Positions 30,613 through 39,129 of a DNA stretch of 64,000 nucleotides are shown here, piece after piece. Made by a program: the position numbers and the translations under genes. Positions within the stretch are counted from its first letter, which is position 1; the number at the start of each line of letters is the position of its first letter. The stretch comes from Methylobacterium aerolatum (GTDB lineage Bacteria > Pseudomonadota > Alphaproteobacteria > Rhizobiales > Beijerinckiaceae), in the NCBI RefSeq assembly GCF_022179085.1, contig NZ_BPQE01000039.1, positions 1-64,000 of the forward strand, written 5' to 3'. A model generated the notes under the pieces. That model ran no database searches and was not told where the DNA came from. It was given only the letters and a program-made list of their open reading frames with translations.

Positions 30613-31787
30613 TCCGCGCCAACGGCACCCACCTGAACTACGACCTCTCCGGCCCCAGCGGCGCGCCGGTCCTGGTGCTGTCGAACTCGCTCGGCACCAC
30701 GCTCGCCATGTGGGACGGCGTGGCCGCCCACCTGCGCGGGCGCTACCGGATCCTGCGCTACGACACGCGCGGGCACGGTGCCTCCCCCGCCCGCGACGCC
30801 GAGACGGCGATCGAGGATCTGGCCGACGACCTGATCGGGCTGCTCGATGCCCTCGGCATCGCCCAGGCGCATCTCGCCGGGCTGTCGCTGGGCGGCATGA
30901 CCGTCCAGGCCGCGGCGGCGCGGGCGCCGGAGCGCGTCCTCAGCCTCGGCCTGCTGGCCACCGCCGCCTTCATGCCGAGCCGCGAGAGCTGGGCCGAGCG
31001 GGCCGCCACGGTGCGGGCGCAGGGCACGGGCGCCCTCGTGGAGGCCACCCTCGGGCGCTGGTTCACGGCGGGGTTCCGCGAGGCGGCGCCCCCCGTCCTC
31101 GCGCGGATCCGGGAGGATTTCGTCGCCTGCGACCGCACCGGCTACGCCCGGGCCTGCGAGGCGATCGGCGCCATGGACCTGAGGCCGGTGCTCGGGCGCA
31201 TCCCGGCCCCGACCCTCGTCATCGCGGGCCGCGAGGATCCGGCCACCCCGCCGGCCATGGCGGAGGAGATCTGCGCGGGGCTCCCCCAGGCGGAACTCGT
31301 CCTCCTGCCGCGCGCGGCCCATCTCCTCGCCGTCGAGCACCCGGCCGCCACCGCCTCCCATCTCGGCGCCTTCCTCGACCGGCATCGCGGCGCGGTCCCG
31401 GCGACCGGCGCGGTCCCGTTCGCGGCGGGGCTTGCGAACCGCAAGGCGGTGCTGGGCGACGCCCATGTGGAGCGCTCCCTCGCCGGGGCCGGCTCCTTCG
31501 CGGGGCCGTGGCAGGACTTCATCACCCGCACCGCCTGGGGCGAGGTCTGGGGCGACCCGCGCCTGCCGTGGAAGACGCGCTCCCTCGTGACCCTCGCCCT
31601 GATGGTGGCGCTCGGACGCGAGGAGGAGTTCAAGCTCCACATCCGCCCGGCCCTGGCGAACGGGGTCGATCCCGACGAGTTGCAGGCGCTGCTCCTGCAG
31701 ACGGCGGTCTATGCCGGGGTCCCGGCCGCCAACGCCGCCTTCCGCTGGGTGCGCGACGTCCTGGGGGAGGAGGGGGGGCAGGGGTAG
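30603..31787 (+). CDS. pcaL: PcaD-PcaC fusion: 3-oxoadipate enol-lactonase/4-carboxymuconolactone decarboxylase
   Basis: A 394-residue bifunctional protein. Residues 1-258 are an alpha/beta hydrolase enol-lactonase (PcaD): YDTRGHGASPA, nucleophile Ser95 in AGLSLGGMT, and His in RAAHLLAVEHP. Residues 270-394 are a carboxymuconolactone decarboxylase domain (PcaC) with WKTRSLVTLALMVALGR, EFKLHIRPA and AVYAGVPAANAAF. The order D-C is opposite to the reaction order. It completes conversion of protocatechuate to beta-ketoadipate. It overlaps pcaB by 10 nt and is the last gene of the cluster. Confidence 0.93.
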   Translation: MPVIRANGTHLNYDLSGPSGAPVLVLSNSLGTTLAMWDGVAAHLRGRYRILRYDTRGHGASPARDAETAIEDLADDLIGLLDALGIAQAHLAGLSLGGMTVQAAAARAPERVLSLGLLATAAFMPSRESWAERAATVRAQGTGALVEATLGRWFTAGFREAAPPVLARIREDFVACDRTGYARACEAIGAMDLRPVLGRIPAPTLVIAGREDPATPPAMAEEICAGLPQAELVLLPRAAHLLAVEHPAATASHLGAFLDRHRGAVPATGAVPFAAGLANRKAVLGDAHVERSLAGAGSFAGPWQDFITRTAWGEVWGDPRLPWKTRSLVTLALMVALGREEEFKLHIRPALANGVDPDELQALLLQTAVYAGVPAANAAFRWVRDVLGEEGGQG

Positions 31788-31944
31788 GGGCCGTCCGCCG
31801 GAGGGGAGGGCGGTCCGCGGCGCGAAGCGGAGCCGTTTCGCGGTGTCCGCCGTTAGGCTCCCGGTGCGGGCGTCGCCGGTCCCGCGCGGATCGGCGGCGT
31901 GACGCGCGCCGGGGTCACGGGGCCCGGCCGACGACGGGGGGAGC

Positions 31945-33348
31945 GTGGTGCGGAGAGTAGCGTGGCCCGGACTGCGTGAGGCGCTGCTCACCGTCGGCCT
32001 GATCGTGGTGCTCCTCGTCGGGGCCATCGCGACGGTCTACCTGACCCGTCCCACGACCCTGACCGTCGCGGTCGCCCCGGCCGGCGGGACCGAGCCGGCC
32101 CTGCTGCGGGCCTACGCGGAGGAGCTCGCCCGGCGGAAGCGGGGGGTCCGGCTGAGGATCGTGGCCTTCGACGGGGTCGAGGAGAGCGCGCAGGCCCTGA
32201 GCGCGGGCAGGGCCGACCTCGCGGTGGTCCGGCCGGACGTGGCGCTGCCCGGCAACGGTCTCACCCTCGCCGTGCTGCGGACGCTCGCGACCTTCGTGGC
32301 GGCGCCGGGCGCCTCCGGCATCAAGGCCATGCCGGACCTCGGGGGCAGGCGCCTGGGCTTGCTGGCGGGGCGGACGGCGGACCGGGCGCTCCTGAAGGCC
32401 GTGGCCGCGCATTACGGGCTCGAGCTCGCCACCGACGCGCCCGCCGGCGCGATCGGCGCCAAGGCCGTCGCGCTGGTCCCCGTCGAGGAGGCCGACATCG
32501 CGCCCGCGCTCAGGGACAAGCGCATCGACGCGATGGCCCTCGTCACCACGCCCGACTTCCCCGCCGCGCGCCGGGTGGTCGGCGCCGTGGCCGAGGCGGA
32601 CGAGGGCGGCGAGGTCGCGATCCTCGGGATCTCCGACACCCAGGCCGTGCTGGCCCGCTGGCCGCGCCTGCAATCGATCACGGTGCCCGCCGGCCTCTAC
32701 GGCGGCAACCCGCGGCTGCCCGACGAGGAGATGACCACCGTCGGCTCGTCCTACCGCCTGATGGCGCGCGCCAGCCTCTCGCGCAGCGTGGCGGCGGAGG
32801 TGACCCAGCACCTGTTCGAGATGCGCTCCGCCCTGGCCGAGGCCGTGCCGGCGGCCGAGGACGTGTCCCATCCGGAGTACGAGGACACGGCGGACGCCAC
32901 CAGCGCGCGCCTGCCGATCCATCCCGGCGCGATCGACTACTACGAGCGGGAGCAGGAGACGTTCATCGAGCGCTACGAGAGCTGGATCTATCTCGTCGCG
33001 ATCCTGGGCGGCGGCCTCGGCTCGACGGTGGCGTGGCTGCGGCAGCGCCTCGGCCGCATCCGCCGCGAACGGATCGAGGTGGCCACCGCGCGGCTGCTGG
33101 AACTCCGCTCGGCCGCGCGCCGCGAGACGGATCCCGCCCGCCTGGAGGCGATGGCGGGCGAGGTGGACGACCTCGCGGCCAGCATCGCCCGCCACGCCCT
33201 GAACCGCCCGACGGAGCCGCGGACGCTCGGCGCCGCCACCGTCGCCATCGATGCGGCGCGCTCCACGGTCCGGCGCGCCCGGGCCCCGCACTCGCCCCAG
33301 GCGCCACACCCTCACGAAATCGTGCAGGCATCCCCAGGCGCAGATTGA
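31945..33348 (+). CDS. TAXI-family TRAP solute receptor-like protein, membrane-anchored
   Basis: A 467-residue protein resembling TAXI-type TRAP solute receptors. A hydrophobic segment (about 12-35, LLTVGLIVVLLVGAIATVYL) acts as an uncleaved anchor. LTVAVAPAGGTEPALLRAYA opens the binding domain, and LAVVRPDVALPGNGLT and SYRLMARASLSRSVAAE follow. A second hydrophobic segment (about 350-367, YLVAILGGGLGSTVAW) is followed by a charged cytoplasmic tail of roughly 100 residues, absent in ordinary receptors. GGGGGGAGC precedes GTG 31945 (GTG 31948 also possible). No TRAP permease adjoins, so it may act as a sensor or scaffold rather than a transporter. Confidence 0.7.
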   Translation: MVRRVAWPGLREALLTVGLIVVLLVGAIATVYLTRPTTLTVAVAPAGGTEPALLRAYAEELARRKRGVRLRIVAFDGVEESAQALSAGRADLAVVRPDVALPGNGLTLAVLRTLATFVAAPGASGIKAMPDLGGRRLGLLAGRTADRALLKAVAAHYGLELATDAPAGAIGAKAVALVPVEEADIAPALRDKRIDAMALVTTPDFPAARRVVGAVAEADEGGEVAILGISDTQAVLARWPRLQSITVPAGLYGGNPRLPDEEMTTVGSSYRLMARASLSRSVAAEVTQHLFEMRSALAEAVPAAEDVSHPEYEDTADATSARLPIHPGAIDYYEREQETFIERYESWIYLVAILGGGLGSTVAWLRQRLGRIRRERIEVATARLLELRSAARRETDPARLEAMAGEVDDLAASIARHALNRPTEPRTLGAATVAIDAARSTVRRARAPHSPQAPHPHEIVQASPGAD

Positions 33349-33380
33349 CGCGGATCGCGTCGGCGCCTTACGCGCTCGGC

Positions 33381-33758
33381 ATGAGGACGCAGAGGCCACG
33401 CTGGACGGCCGTCCGCGTGGCCATCGCCGTGGCCGCGCTGTACGCGCTCGTGCTGCAGGCGTTCCTCGGCGGCGTCCTCTCGGCCGGCCTGTCGGGGCCG
33501 GACCATCGCCTCTGCCTCGGCACCGTGGGCACCGACGACGACGGCGGGCCGGCCAAGCCCTCGCCCGCCCACGCCAACTGCGAGTGCTGCACCGCCGCCC
33601 ACGTCCATCCGGCGAGCCACGCGCCCATCCTGGCGGTCTCGACCGTCGCCTGGCCGCGCCGCGGGGCCGTCAGCCTCGCGTGGCGGCCGGAGGTCGTCGC
33701 CGTCCCACGGGCGCCCCCACGGTTCCGGGCCCACGCGAGAGCACCCCCCATCGTCTGA
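33381..33758 (+). CDS. DUF2946-like small membrane protein
   Basis: A 125-residue protein with an N-terminal hydrophobic segment (VRVAIAVAALYALVLQAFLG), a periplasmic cysteine/histidine cluster CECCTAAHVHPASH and a Pro/Arg-rich tail (PRAPPRFRAHARAPP). This architecture matches DUF2946 proteins, which often neighbour TonB-dependent receptors and copper genes. The receptor gene follows 43 nt later on the same strand. The Cys/His cluster suggests metal binding; the metal is not known. Confidence 0.6.
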   Translation: MRTQRPRWTAVRVAIAVAALYALVLQAFLGGVLSAGLSGPDHRLCLGTVGTDDDGGPAKPSPAHANCECCTAAHVHPASHAPILAVSTVAWPRRGAVSLAWRPEVVAVPRAPPRFRAHARAPPIV

Positions 33759-33801
33759 GCGATCGCCACCTTTCGATCACTCAGACCATGGACCTTTTCT
33801 C

Positions 33802-35952
33802 ATGCGCCCCATCCTCCGGGTCGAGCTGTATGCCGCCCTGTTGCCGACGCTGCTCGCCTCCCCGTCGGCCCTCGCCCAATCCGCCGCCTCGCCCTCCGTC
33901 GCCCTCCCCGAACTCAGCGTGGTGCGAGCCCCCGCACCGGGCGTCGGCACCACGACGCCAGCGGCGGAGAATCCCGGCTCCGTCACGGTGCCCAGCGTCG
34001 CCCGGCAGCGAGCCGCGGTGAACGCGACCGTCGGCTCGGTCGGCTTCGTGGATGCCAAGGACTTTCAGGACCGCTACGCCAACACCCTGCGCGACGTGCT
34101 CAAGGACGTCCCCGGCGTCTACGCGCAGCAGCGTTACGGGCAGGAGCTGCGCCTGTCGGTGCGCGGCTCCGGCATCGCCCGCGGGTTCCACCTGCGCGGC
34201 CTCGAGGTGCTGCAGGACGGCATCCCGTTCAACCTCGCCGACGGCAGCGGCGACTTCTACCAGATCGACCCGCTCGCCCTGCGCTCGGCCGAAATCTACA
34301 AGGGCGGCAACGCGCTGACCTTCGGGGCGACGACCCTCGGCGGCGCGGTCAACTTCGTGACGCCCACCGCCTACACGGCCTTCGCGCCGAACATCCTGCG
34401 CATCGACGGCGGCAGCTTCGGCACGATCCGGGAGAACTTCCAGGTCTCGCGCATTTCGGGCCCGGTCGACGTCATGGTCAACGGCACCTTCACCAACTCG
34501 GACGGGTTCCGCGTCCACGAGACCCAGCGCACCCAGAACTTCAACGCCAACATCGGCTACCAGCTCGCGCCCGGCGTCGAGACGCGGTTCTACCTCGGCG
34601 GCTACCTGACCGACCAGAAGCTGCCGGGCGCCATCACCCTCGGCCAGTCCCTCAACACGCCACGGATCGCGAATCCCACGGCCATCGCCGGCAACCAGTC
34701 CCGGAAGGTCGAGACCGAGCGGGTCGCCAACCGCACGTCGTTCGTGCTCGACGTCGGCAAGCTCGACATCGACACCTGGGCGATCCACAAGAACCTCTAC
34801 CACCCGATCTTCCAGGTGATCGACCAGGACGGCTGGACCTACGGCATCAGCCCGCACTGGGCCGGGACCTTCGACGTCGGCGGCTACCGCAACGACACCA
34901 TCCTGGGCCTTCGGGCCTTCGCGGGGCAGAATTCCGCCCAGCAATTCGTCAACATCCGGGGCCAGCGGGGCGCGCAGACGCTGAACGCCCTGCAGAGCGC
35001 GTCCAACTACGAGGCGTATGGCGAGAACCGCTTCTGGTTCCTGCCCGACGTGGCGTTGATGACCGGCGCCAAGCTGTTCTCGTCGAACCGGACCTACAGC
35101 AACAAGGGCGGCCTGCCGGCGAGCCCCGCCGTCCGGTACGACAACACCACCTACGACGGGATCAACCCCAAGGTCGGCCTCTTGTGGCAGCCGCTGCCGG
35201 ACATCCAGGTCTTCGCCGACATCACCCGCTCGCGCGACGTGCCGGACTTCAGCGACTTGGTGCAGCAGAACCTGCTCGGTGCCACCTTCGTGCCCCTCGC
35301 GGCCCAGCGCGCCTGGACCTACGAGGCGGGCTCGCGCGGACGCATCGACCGGCTGACCTGGGACGTCACGCTCTACCGGGCCGACCTGCGCGACGAGCTG
35401 ATCAACTTCTCGACCAATCCGGGGCTCGGCATCCAGGCCGCGACCTTCAATGCGCCCCGCACGCTCCATCAGGGCGTCGAGGCCGCCGTCTCCCTCGATC
35501 TCGTCCGCGACCTGACCGGCACCGGCGATACCCTCGCCGTCACCCAGATCTGGACGCACAACGACTTCCGGTTCGTGCGCGACCCCGTCTACCGCGGCAA
35601 CCGCATCGCCGGCATCCCGGACGACGTCCTCCGCACGATCCTGAGCTACCGCCATCCGAGCGGCTTCTACCTCGCCCCCTCGGTGGATTGGGTGCCGCGG
35701 GGCGCCTTCGCGGACCACGCCAACACCCTGCGGGTGCCCGGCTACGCGCTGTTCAACGTTGAGACGGGCATCGACTTCGCCAACGGCGTGTCGCTGTTCG
35801 TGGACGCCCGCAACCTGACCGACGAGCGCTACGTCTCCGACATCGCGGTCGTGACCAACGCCCGGACTACGGTCGGCGGCCCGGCCGCGCTGGCGGCGTT
35901 CTATCCGGGCAACGGCCGCAGCGTGTTCGCCGGCATCCGCGCCTCGTTCTGA
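33802..35952 (+). CDS. TonB-dependent outer-membrane receptor (FecA-like)
   Basis: A 716-residue receptor. A signal peptide ends at ALAQ (about 26). A plug domain follows with FQDRYANTLRDVLKDVPGVY, RGSGIARGFHLRGLEVLQDG and GGNALTFGATTLGGAVNFVTP. The 22-strand barrel closes with NLTDERYVSDI and a terminal FAGIRASF (final Phe). Such receptors take up iron, haem, copper or other chelates driven by TonB. No siderophore genes, FecR sensor or ABC importer adjoin; the DUF2946-like gene upstream hints at copper or another transition metal. A hairpin at 35972-36001 may end the transcript. Confidence 0.88.
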   Translation: MRPILRVELYAALLPTLLASPSALAQSAASPSVALPELSVVRAPAPGVGTTTPAAENPGSVTVPSVARQRAAVNATVGSVGFVDAKDFQDRYANTLRDVLKDVPGVYAQQRYGQELRLSVRGSGIARGFHLRGLEVLQDGIPFNLADGSGDFYQIDPLALRSAEIYKGGNALTFGATTLGGAVNFVTPTAYTAFAPNILRIDGGSFGTIRENFQVSRISGPVDVMVNGTFTNSDGFRVHETQRTQNFNANIGYQLAPGVETRFYLGGYLTDQKLPGAITLGQSLNTPRIANPTAIAGNQSRKVETERVANRTSFVLDVGKLDIDTWAIHKNLYHPIFQVIDQDGWTYGISPHWAGTFDVGGYRNDTILGLRAFAGQNSAQQFVNIRGQRGAQTLNALQSASNYEAYGENRFWFLPDVALMTGAKLFSSNRTYSNKGGLPASPAVRYDNTTYDGINPKVGLLWQPLPDIQVFADITRSRDVPDFSDLVQQNLLGATFVPLAAQRAWTYEAGSRGRIDRLTWDVTLYRADLRDELINFSTNPGLGIQAATFNAPRTLHQGVEAAVSLDLVRDLTGTGDTLAVTQIWTHNDFRFVRDPVYRGNRIAGIPDDVLRTILSYRHPSGFYLAPSVDWVPRGAFADHANTLRVPGYALFNVETGIDFANGVSLFVDARNLTDERYVSDIAVVTNARTTVGGPAALAAFYPGNGRSVFAGIRASF

Positions 35953-35971
35953 GCCGTCCCCTCCGCCCTGT

Positions 35972-36001
35972 CGGCCGCAGGCCCACCGTGGCCCGCGGCC
36001 G
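35972..36001 (+). terminator. Hairpin after the TonB receptor gene
   Basis: CGGCCGC and GCGGCCG arms enclose a weaker inner CAC/GTG pairing, starting 20 nt after the stop codon. No U-run follows, so intrinsic termination is uncertain. Confidence 0.4.
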
Positions 36002-36155
36002 TCACCGCGCGCGGCCCACGCGGCAGCGCAGGTCACGCGACGGCGGAGATCCATCCGGGACAGAGAGAAAAATCCAATTCCGGCGATCCCGTCTGCTTGC
36101 CGTCGTGCAATGAATCGCGCAGTCTACTGCTGGAAGGCGGCGGAGGACGGCACTC

Positions 36156-36455
36156 ATGACGCGTTTTATGATTGTTTTATTATTTTTTAGTGCCGCGATA
36201 CCCGGCCCGGCCTGGGCACGACTGAAGATGGACGATCTCGCCTCGCTGTGGCCGAGGGCGTCGGCGGACGACAAGATCGATTTCACGAACCGGATGGGCA
36301 AGGCGATGAGTTCGCTCTCGCCGGACCTGAACCGGGAGTACTTCATGCGCTGCCTGGAGGAGACGGCCAATATCGGCGACACGAAGCAGTTGACGATGAG
36401 CGACATGGTGCGGACCTGCATCTCCCTGCAGGGCGGCTCCGGCGGCGACGAGTGA
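36156..36455 (+). CDS. Small exported protein of unknown function
   Basis: 99 residues, not recognised. A hydrophobic signal peptide (MIVLLFFSAAIPGPAWA) gives a mature domain of about 77 residues with two cysteines (MRCLEE and RTCISL) that could form a disulfide. The start codons and the region just upstream (36150-36190, TTTTATGATTGTTTTATTATTTTTT-like in two parts) are unusually AT-rich for this genome, which could aid translation start or mark acquired DNA. It is the first of a small run of exported proteins between the TonB receptor and the mxa operon. Function unknown. Confidence 0.6.
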   Translation: MTRFMIVLLFFSAAIPGPAWARLKMDDLASLWPRASADDKIDFTNRMGKAMSSLSPDLNREYFMRCLEETANIGDTKQLTMSDMVRTCISLQGGSGGDE

Positions 36456-36504
36456 CCGCGACGCCGCACGGGATGGAACGCGCGAACGAAGAGATCTGCG
36501 GACG

Positions 36505-37017
36505 GTGCGGACCTTGGACAGACTTCGCAGTCCCGTGCCGACCGTGATCGCGGCGACGCTGGTCACGTTGGCGGGCGGCATCGCCCTCTGGACGCGTCCC
36601 TGGCGCTCGGACCCGGCGCCCGCGAGCCCCCCCGCCGCGTCCGGCCCGCGCGATCCTGCGAGGTCTCAGGGGCCGGACACGACCCTCTATTGCGAATTCA
36701 ACAACTTCGCGGACGTGACGCCGCTGGTCGGCTTCCTGTTCCGGATCGCGGGGACGGGGCCTTCGCGCAGCTTCGCCCTGATCGTCCAGCGTGAGAAGGA
36801 CGGATCCCAGCGCGATTTCGGAGGGGCAGGCCAGCCGGCCCCGCTCTGGACGCTCGACACGGCCGACACTCCACCCGCGATCCGTGCCCCGGAGGACGAT
36901 CTCCGGATCAATCTCTACGGCTACGACCCCGAGACGAGCGGACATGCCTGGTTCGAGGCCGGCTTGCGCAGCATCCGGTACAGGAACCTCGGCGGACGCT
37001 GCCGGCAGGGCGCATGA
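36505..37017 (+). CDS. Hypothetical exported or membrane-anchored protein
   Basis: 170 residues, not recognised. A single hydrophobic N-terminal segment (VIAATLVTLAGGIALW, about 14-29) and a Pro/Ala-rich linker precede a compact domain with TTLYCEFNNFADV, FALIVQREKDGSQRDFG and a C-terminal cysteine (GGRCRQGA). The beta-rich look suggests an extracytoplasmic domain with one disulfide. The start is GTG 36505. The stop overlaps the next gene's ATG by 4 nt, which supports it being a real, translated gene. Confidence 0.6.
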   Translation: MRTLDRLRSPVPTVIAATLVTLAGGIALWTRPWRSDPAPASPPAASGPRDPARSQGPDTTLYCEFNNFADVTPLVGFLFRIAGTGPSRSFALIVQREKDGSQRDFGGAGQPAPLWTLDTADTPPAIRAPEDDLRINLYGYDPETSGHAWFEAGLRSIRYRNLGGRCRQGA

Positions 37018-37505
37018 TCATGGACCTGTCCAGGCTGAGGCAATCCGGCACCGCCGTCACGCCCCGCGCCGCCTGCGGGGTCCCCCCGCGCCGGGTTTCC
37101 ACCGGCCGACCGTGGCCCGCCGCGCTCCGCCTCGCGGGCGCGTTCCTCGCGATGTCCGCCGCCGCGGCCCGGGCGCAGGACGTCGCGGACGGAACGGACG
37201 CCCGCATCGGACCCGACGCCACCCGCATCCTTCTGGACCGGATCGGCCGGACCCTGCACGGCGGCACCGAGGCGAAGGTCACCGCCCTCCGCGAGGGACG
37301 GCAGGGCGCGCTGTGCGGCGCGGTCGAGGTCCGCAACCGCATGGGCACCTATACGGGGGCTCGCCCGTTCGTGTTCGAGCGGGAGACGGGCTTCCTCGGG
37401 CGGCTGCCCGAGGGGCCGGAACTGCGCAACCCGGCGAGCGCCGCGGATTACGAGGCGATGGAGCGCGCCAGGACGCTCTTCCTCGCGAACTGTACGGAGA
37501 AGTGA
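37014..37505 (+). CDS. Exported protein of unknown function, paralogue of the gene at 37975-38379
   Basis: 163 residues. A late signal-like segment (LRLAGAFLAMSAAAARAQ, about 37-55) precedes a domain of about 105 residues: DATRILLDRIGR, EAKVTALREG, LCGAVEVRNRMGTYTG, FVFERETGFLGRLPEGPEL, and a final Cys (FLANCTEK). The same order appears in the protein encoded at 37975-38379 (LCG/VCG, GTYTG/GLYTG, GRLPEGPEL/GRVPDGPEL, NCTEK/LCLDG). A second ATG at 37020 is in frame. Function is unknown; the conserved cysteine pair suggests a disulfide-bonded periplasmic domain. Confidence 0.65.
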   Translation: MIMDLSRLRQSGTAVTPRAACGVPPRRVSTGRPWPAALRLAGAFLAMSAAAARAQDVADGTDARIGPDATRILLDRIGRTLHGGTEAKVTALREGRQGALCGAVEVRNRMGTYTGARPFVFERETGFLGRLPEGPELRNPASAADYEAMERARTLFLANCTEK

Positions 37506-37509
37506 GCCG

Positions 37510-37944
37510 ATGCCCCCTCGAAGGATCCCCGCCCTGCGGCGCAGTGCCCTGCTTCGGGCGGCGGCCGTGATCGTCCTCGGCGCGACGGCCGCCCGGGCCC
37601 AAGAGCCCCGAGCAACCCAAGAACCCCAAGCAGGTCAGGAGCCTCAAAAGGCTTTCGAGGCTCCGGACATTCCGGCGCCGAAGCGGAATGCCGCCAAGCT
37701 GGCGGGTCTGGCGGGCTTCGTGAACCTCAACTGCGCCACGTTGCGCACGGACCAGGACCGGTTCAAGGGCGCCATCCAATCGATGGGCGTGGATCCCGCC
37801 GAGTTGGACCGCGATGCCCTGATGCTGCAGGCGCGCTCCTATCTGGCCGCCTATCAGAAGGACGTGCCGGGCAGTTGCAGCAAGGCGGAGGAATTGTTCG
37901 GGCGCAGCGGCAGGATCATCCCCGGCGTGTTCCTCGCCCGGTGA
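37510..37944 (+). CDS. Exported protein of unknown function
   Basis: 144 residues, not recognised. A signal peptide ending ARAQ (about 31) is followed by a short repetitive linker of EPRATQEPQAGQEPQ type and a helical domain with cysteines in NLNCATLRTD and GSCSKAEEL. It starts 4 nt after the preceding gene's stop and is surely co-transcribed with it. A role beside the two paralogues that flank it (37014-37505 and 37975-38379) is likely but undefined. Confidence 0.6.
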   Translation: MPPRRIPALRRSALLRAAAVIVLGATAARAQEPRATQEPQAGQEPQKAFEAPDIPAPKRNAAKLAGLAGFVNLNCATLRTDQDRFKGAIQSMGVDPAELDRDALMLQARSYLAAYQKDVPGSCSKAEELFGRSGRIIPGVFLAR

Positions 37945-37974
37945 TCCGGGCGTGCCGGGGCGGGCGTCCCGCCC

Positions 37975-38379
37975 TCAGCCGTCGAGGCACAGCCGGAAGT
38001 AGCTCTGGCGGATGGCCTCCTTCTCCGCGAAGCCGGCCGAGCGGGGGCTGAGAAGCTCCGGCCCGTCCGGGACGCGGCCGAACCGCCGGGTCTCCAGATC
38101 GACCACGAAGCCCCGCTCTCCGGTGTAGAGGCCGTCCCGGTTCTTCACGTTCACGGACCCGCAGACGTGCGAGCGTCCGCTCCGCCGCAACACCGTCACC
38201 TTGGCATCGGGGCTGTCGAGTTCCCGCCGGATCAGGTCGAGGACGATCGTCGTGTCGGGCGCGCCGATTTCGGCGCCCGATCCGTCCTCGACGGTCTGGG
38301 CGAGCGCGGGCGCGATCGCCAGCGAGGCGATCAGGACGGCGATGGGGCCGCCCGCCCGGGACCCTGGATCACGTCTCAT
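37975..38379 (-). CDS. Exported protein of unknown function, paralogue of the gene at 37014-37505
   Basis: 134 residues. A signal peptide (VLIASLAIAPALAQ, about 15-28) precedes a domain homologous to that at 37014: DTTIVLDLIRREL, DAKVTVLRRSGRSHVCG, VNVKNRDGLYTGERGFV, GRVPDGPELLSP, and a terminal FRLCLDG. Two conserved cysteines are shared with the paralogue. It lies 51 nt downstream of mxaB on the same strand, so read-through from the mxa operon could express it. It converges on the gene at 37510. Function unknown. Confidence 0.65.
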   Translation of the reverse strand: MRRDPGSRAGGPIAVLIASLAIAPALAQTVEDGSGAEIGAPDTTIVLDLIRRELDSPDAKVTVLRRSGRSHVCGSVNVKNRDGLYTGERGFVVDLETRRFGRVPDGPELLSPRSAGFAEKEAIRQSYFRLCLDG

Positions 38380-38430
38380 TCCGGTGGCTCTTCCTGCAAT
38401 GGACCATGCCGAGGCGCCGCGACCCCGCCC

Positions 38431-39129
38431 TCAGCGGGCCGGCAGGCCGGAGCGCACCCCCGGCTGGGACAGGGCGATGCGGATCAGCTCCGCGAGGCTC
38501 CCCACGCCGAGCTTCACCCGCATGGCGGAGGTGGTGCTCACGACGCTGCGGTAGTTCAGCGTCAGGATGTGGGCGATCTCGGTGTAGGTCTTGCCCTTGC
38601 CGAGCAGCGACAGGATCTGCAGCTCCCGGGCGGTGAGGCGCGTCAGCGGCGAACGGTCGGCGGCGAGGTCGAGGATCGCGATGTTCGTGGCGATGGCGTG
38701 GGGCAGGTAGCCCCGGCCGGCGCGCACCGCGTCGAGGGCCTCGAGCACGGTCGCGAGGGAGGTGTCCTTCATCACGAAGCCCGACGCCCCGGCCTCGAGG
38801 ACCCGGGCGGCGACGACGGGGTCGTCGTACATGCTGAAGGCGAGGATGCGGGTGGCGGGCTCCAGCGCCCGGACCCGGCGGATCAGCGACAGGCCGGACA
38901 GGCCGTCCTCCCCGAAGGAGAGGTCCGTCACCACGAGGCCCGGCCGGTGGCGGTGGAACATCCGGTAGCCCGAGACGATGTCCTCCGCCTCGAACACCCC
39001 GTCGATGCCCTCCATCTCCGCGAGCTGGCGGAATCCCCGCAGCACCACCGGATGGTCGTCGACGATCAGGATCCCGTCCCGCGCCGTGGCGGCGGGTCTG
39101 CGCGGGGCGATGTCCAGGGCGGCGCTCAT
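38431..39129 (-). CDS. mxaB: Response regulator MxaB (NarL/LuxR type)
   Basis: A 232-residue response regulator at the end of the mxa operon, where MxaB is required for methanol dehydrogenase expression in methylobacteria. The receiver spans about 18-135 with Asp69 in VVTDLSFGE and Lys in FVMKDTS; the C-terminal LuxR/NarL helix-turn-helix has LTARELQILSLLGKGKTYTEIA. It overlaps mxaH by 4 nt (ATGA), so it is made from the same transcript and may feed back on it. The cognate kinase is not in the window. Confidence 0.88.
   Translation of the reverse strand: MSAALDIAPRRPAATARDGILIVDDHPVVLRGFRQLAEMEGIDGVFEAEDIVSGYRMFHRHRPGLVVTDLSFGEDGLSGLSLIRRVRALEPATRILAFSMYDDPVVAARVLEAGASGFVMKDTSLATVLEALDAVRAGRGYLPHAIATNIAILDLAADRSPLTRLTARELQILSLLGKGKTYTEIAHILTLNYRSVVSTTSAMRVKLGVGSLAELIRIALSQPGVRSGLPAR

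Noticed and set aside
33802-35952. TonB receptor as a lanthanide-chelate receptor
   Set aside because: No lanmodulin, ABC importer or other lut-type genes are nearby and the methanol dehydrogenase here is the calcium type; sequence alone does not support it.
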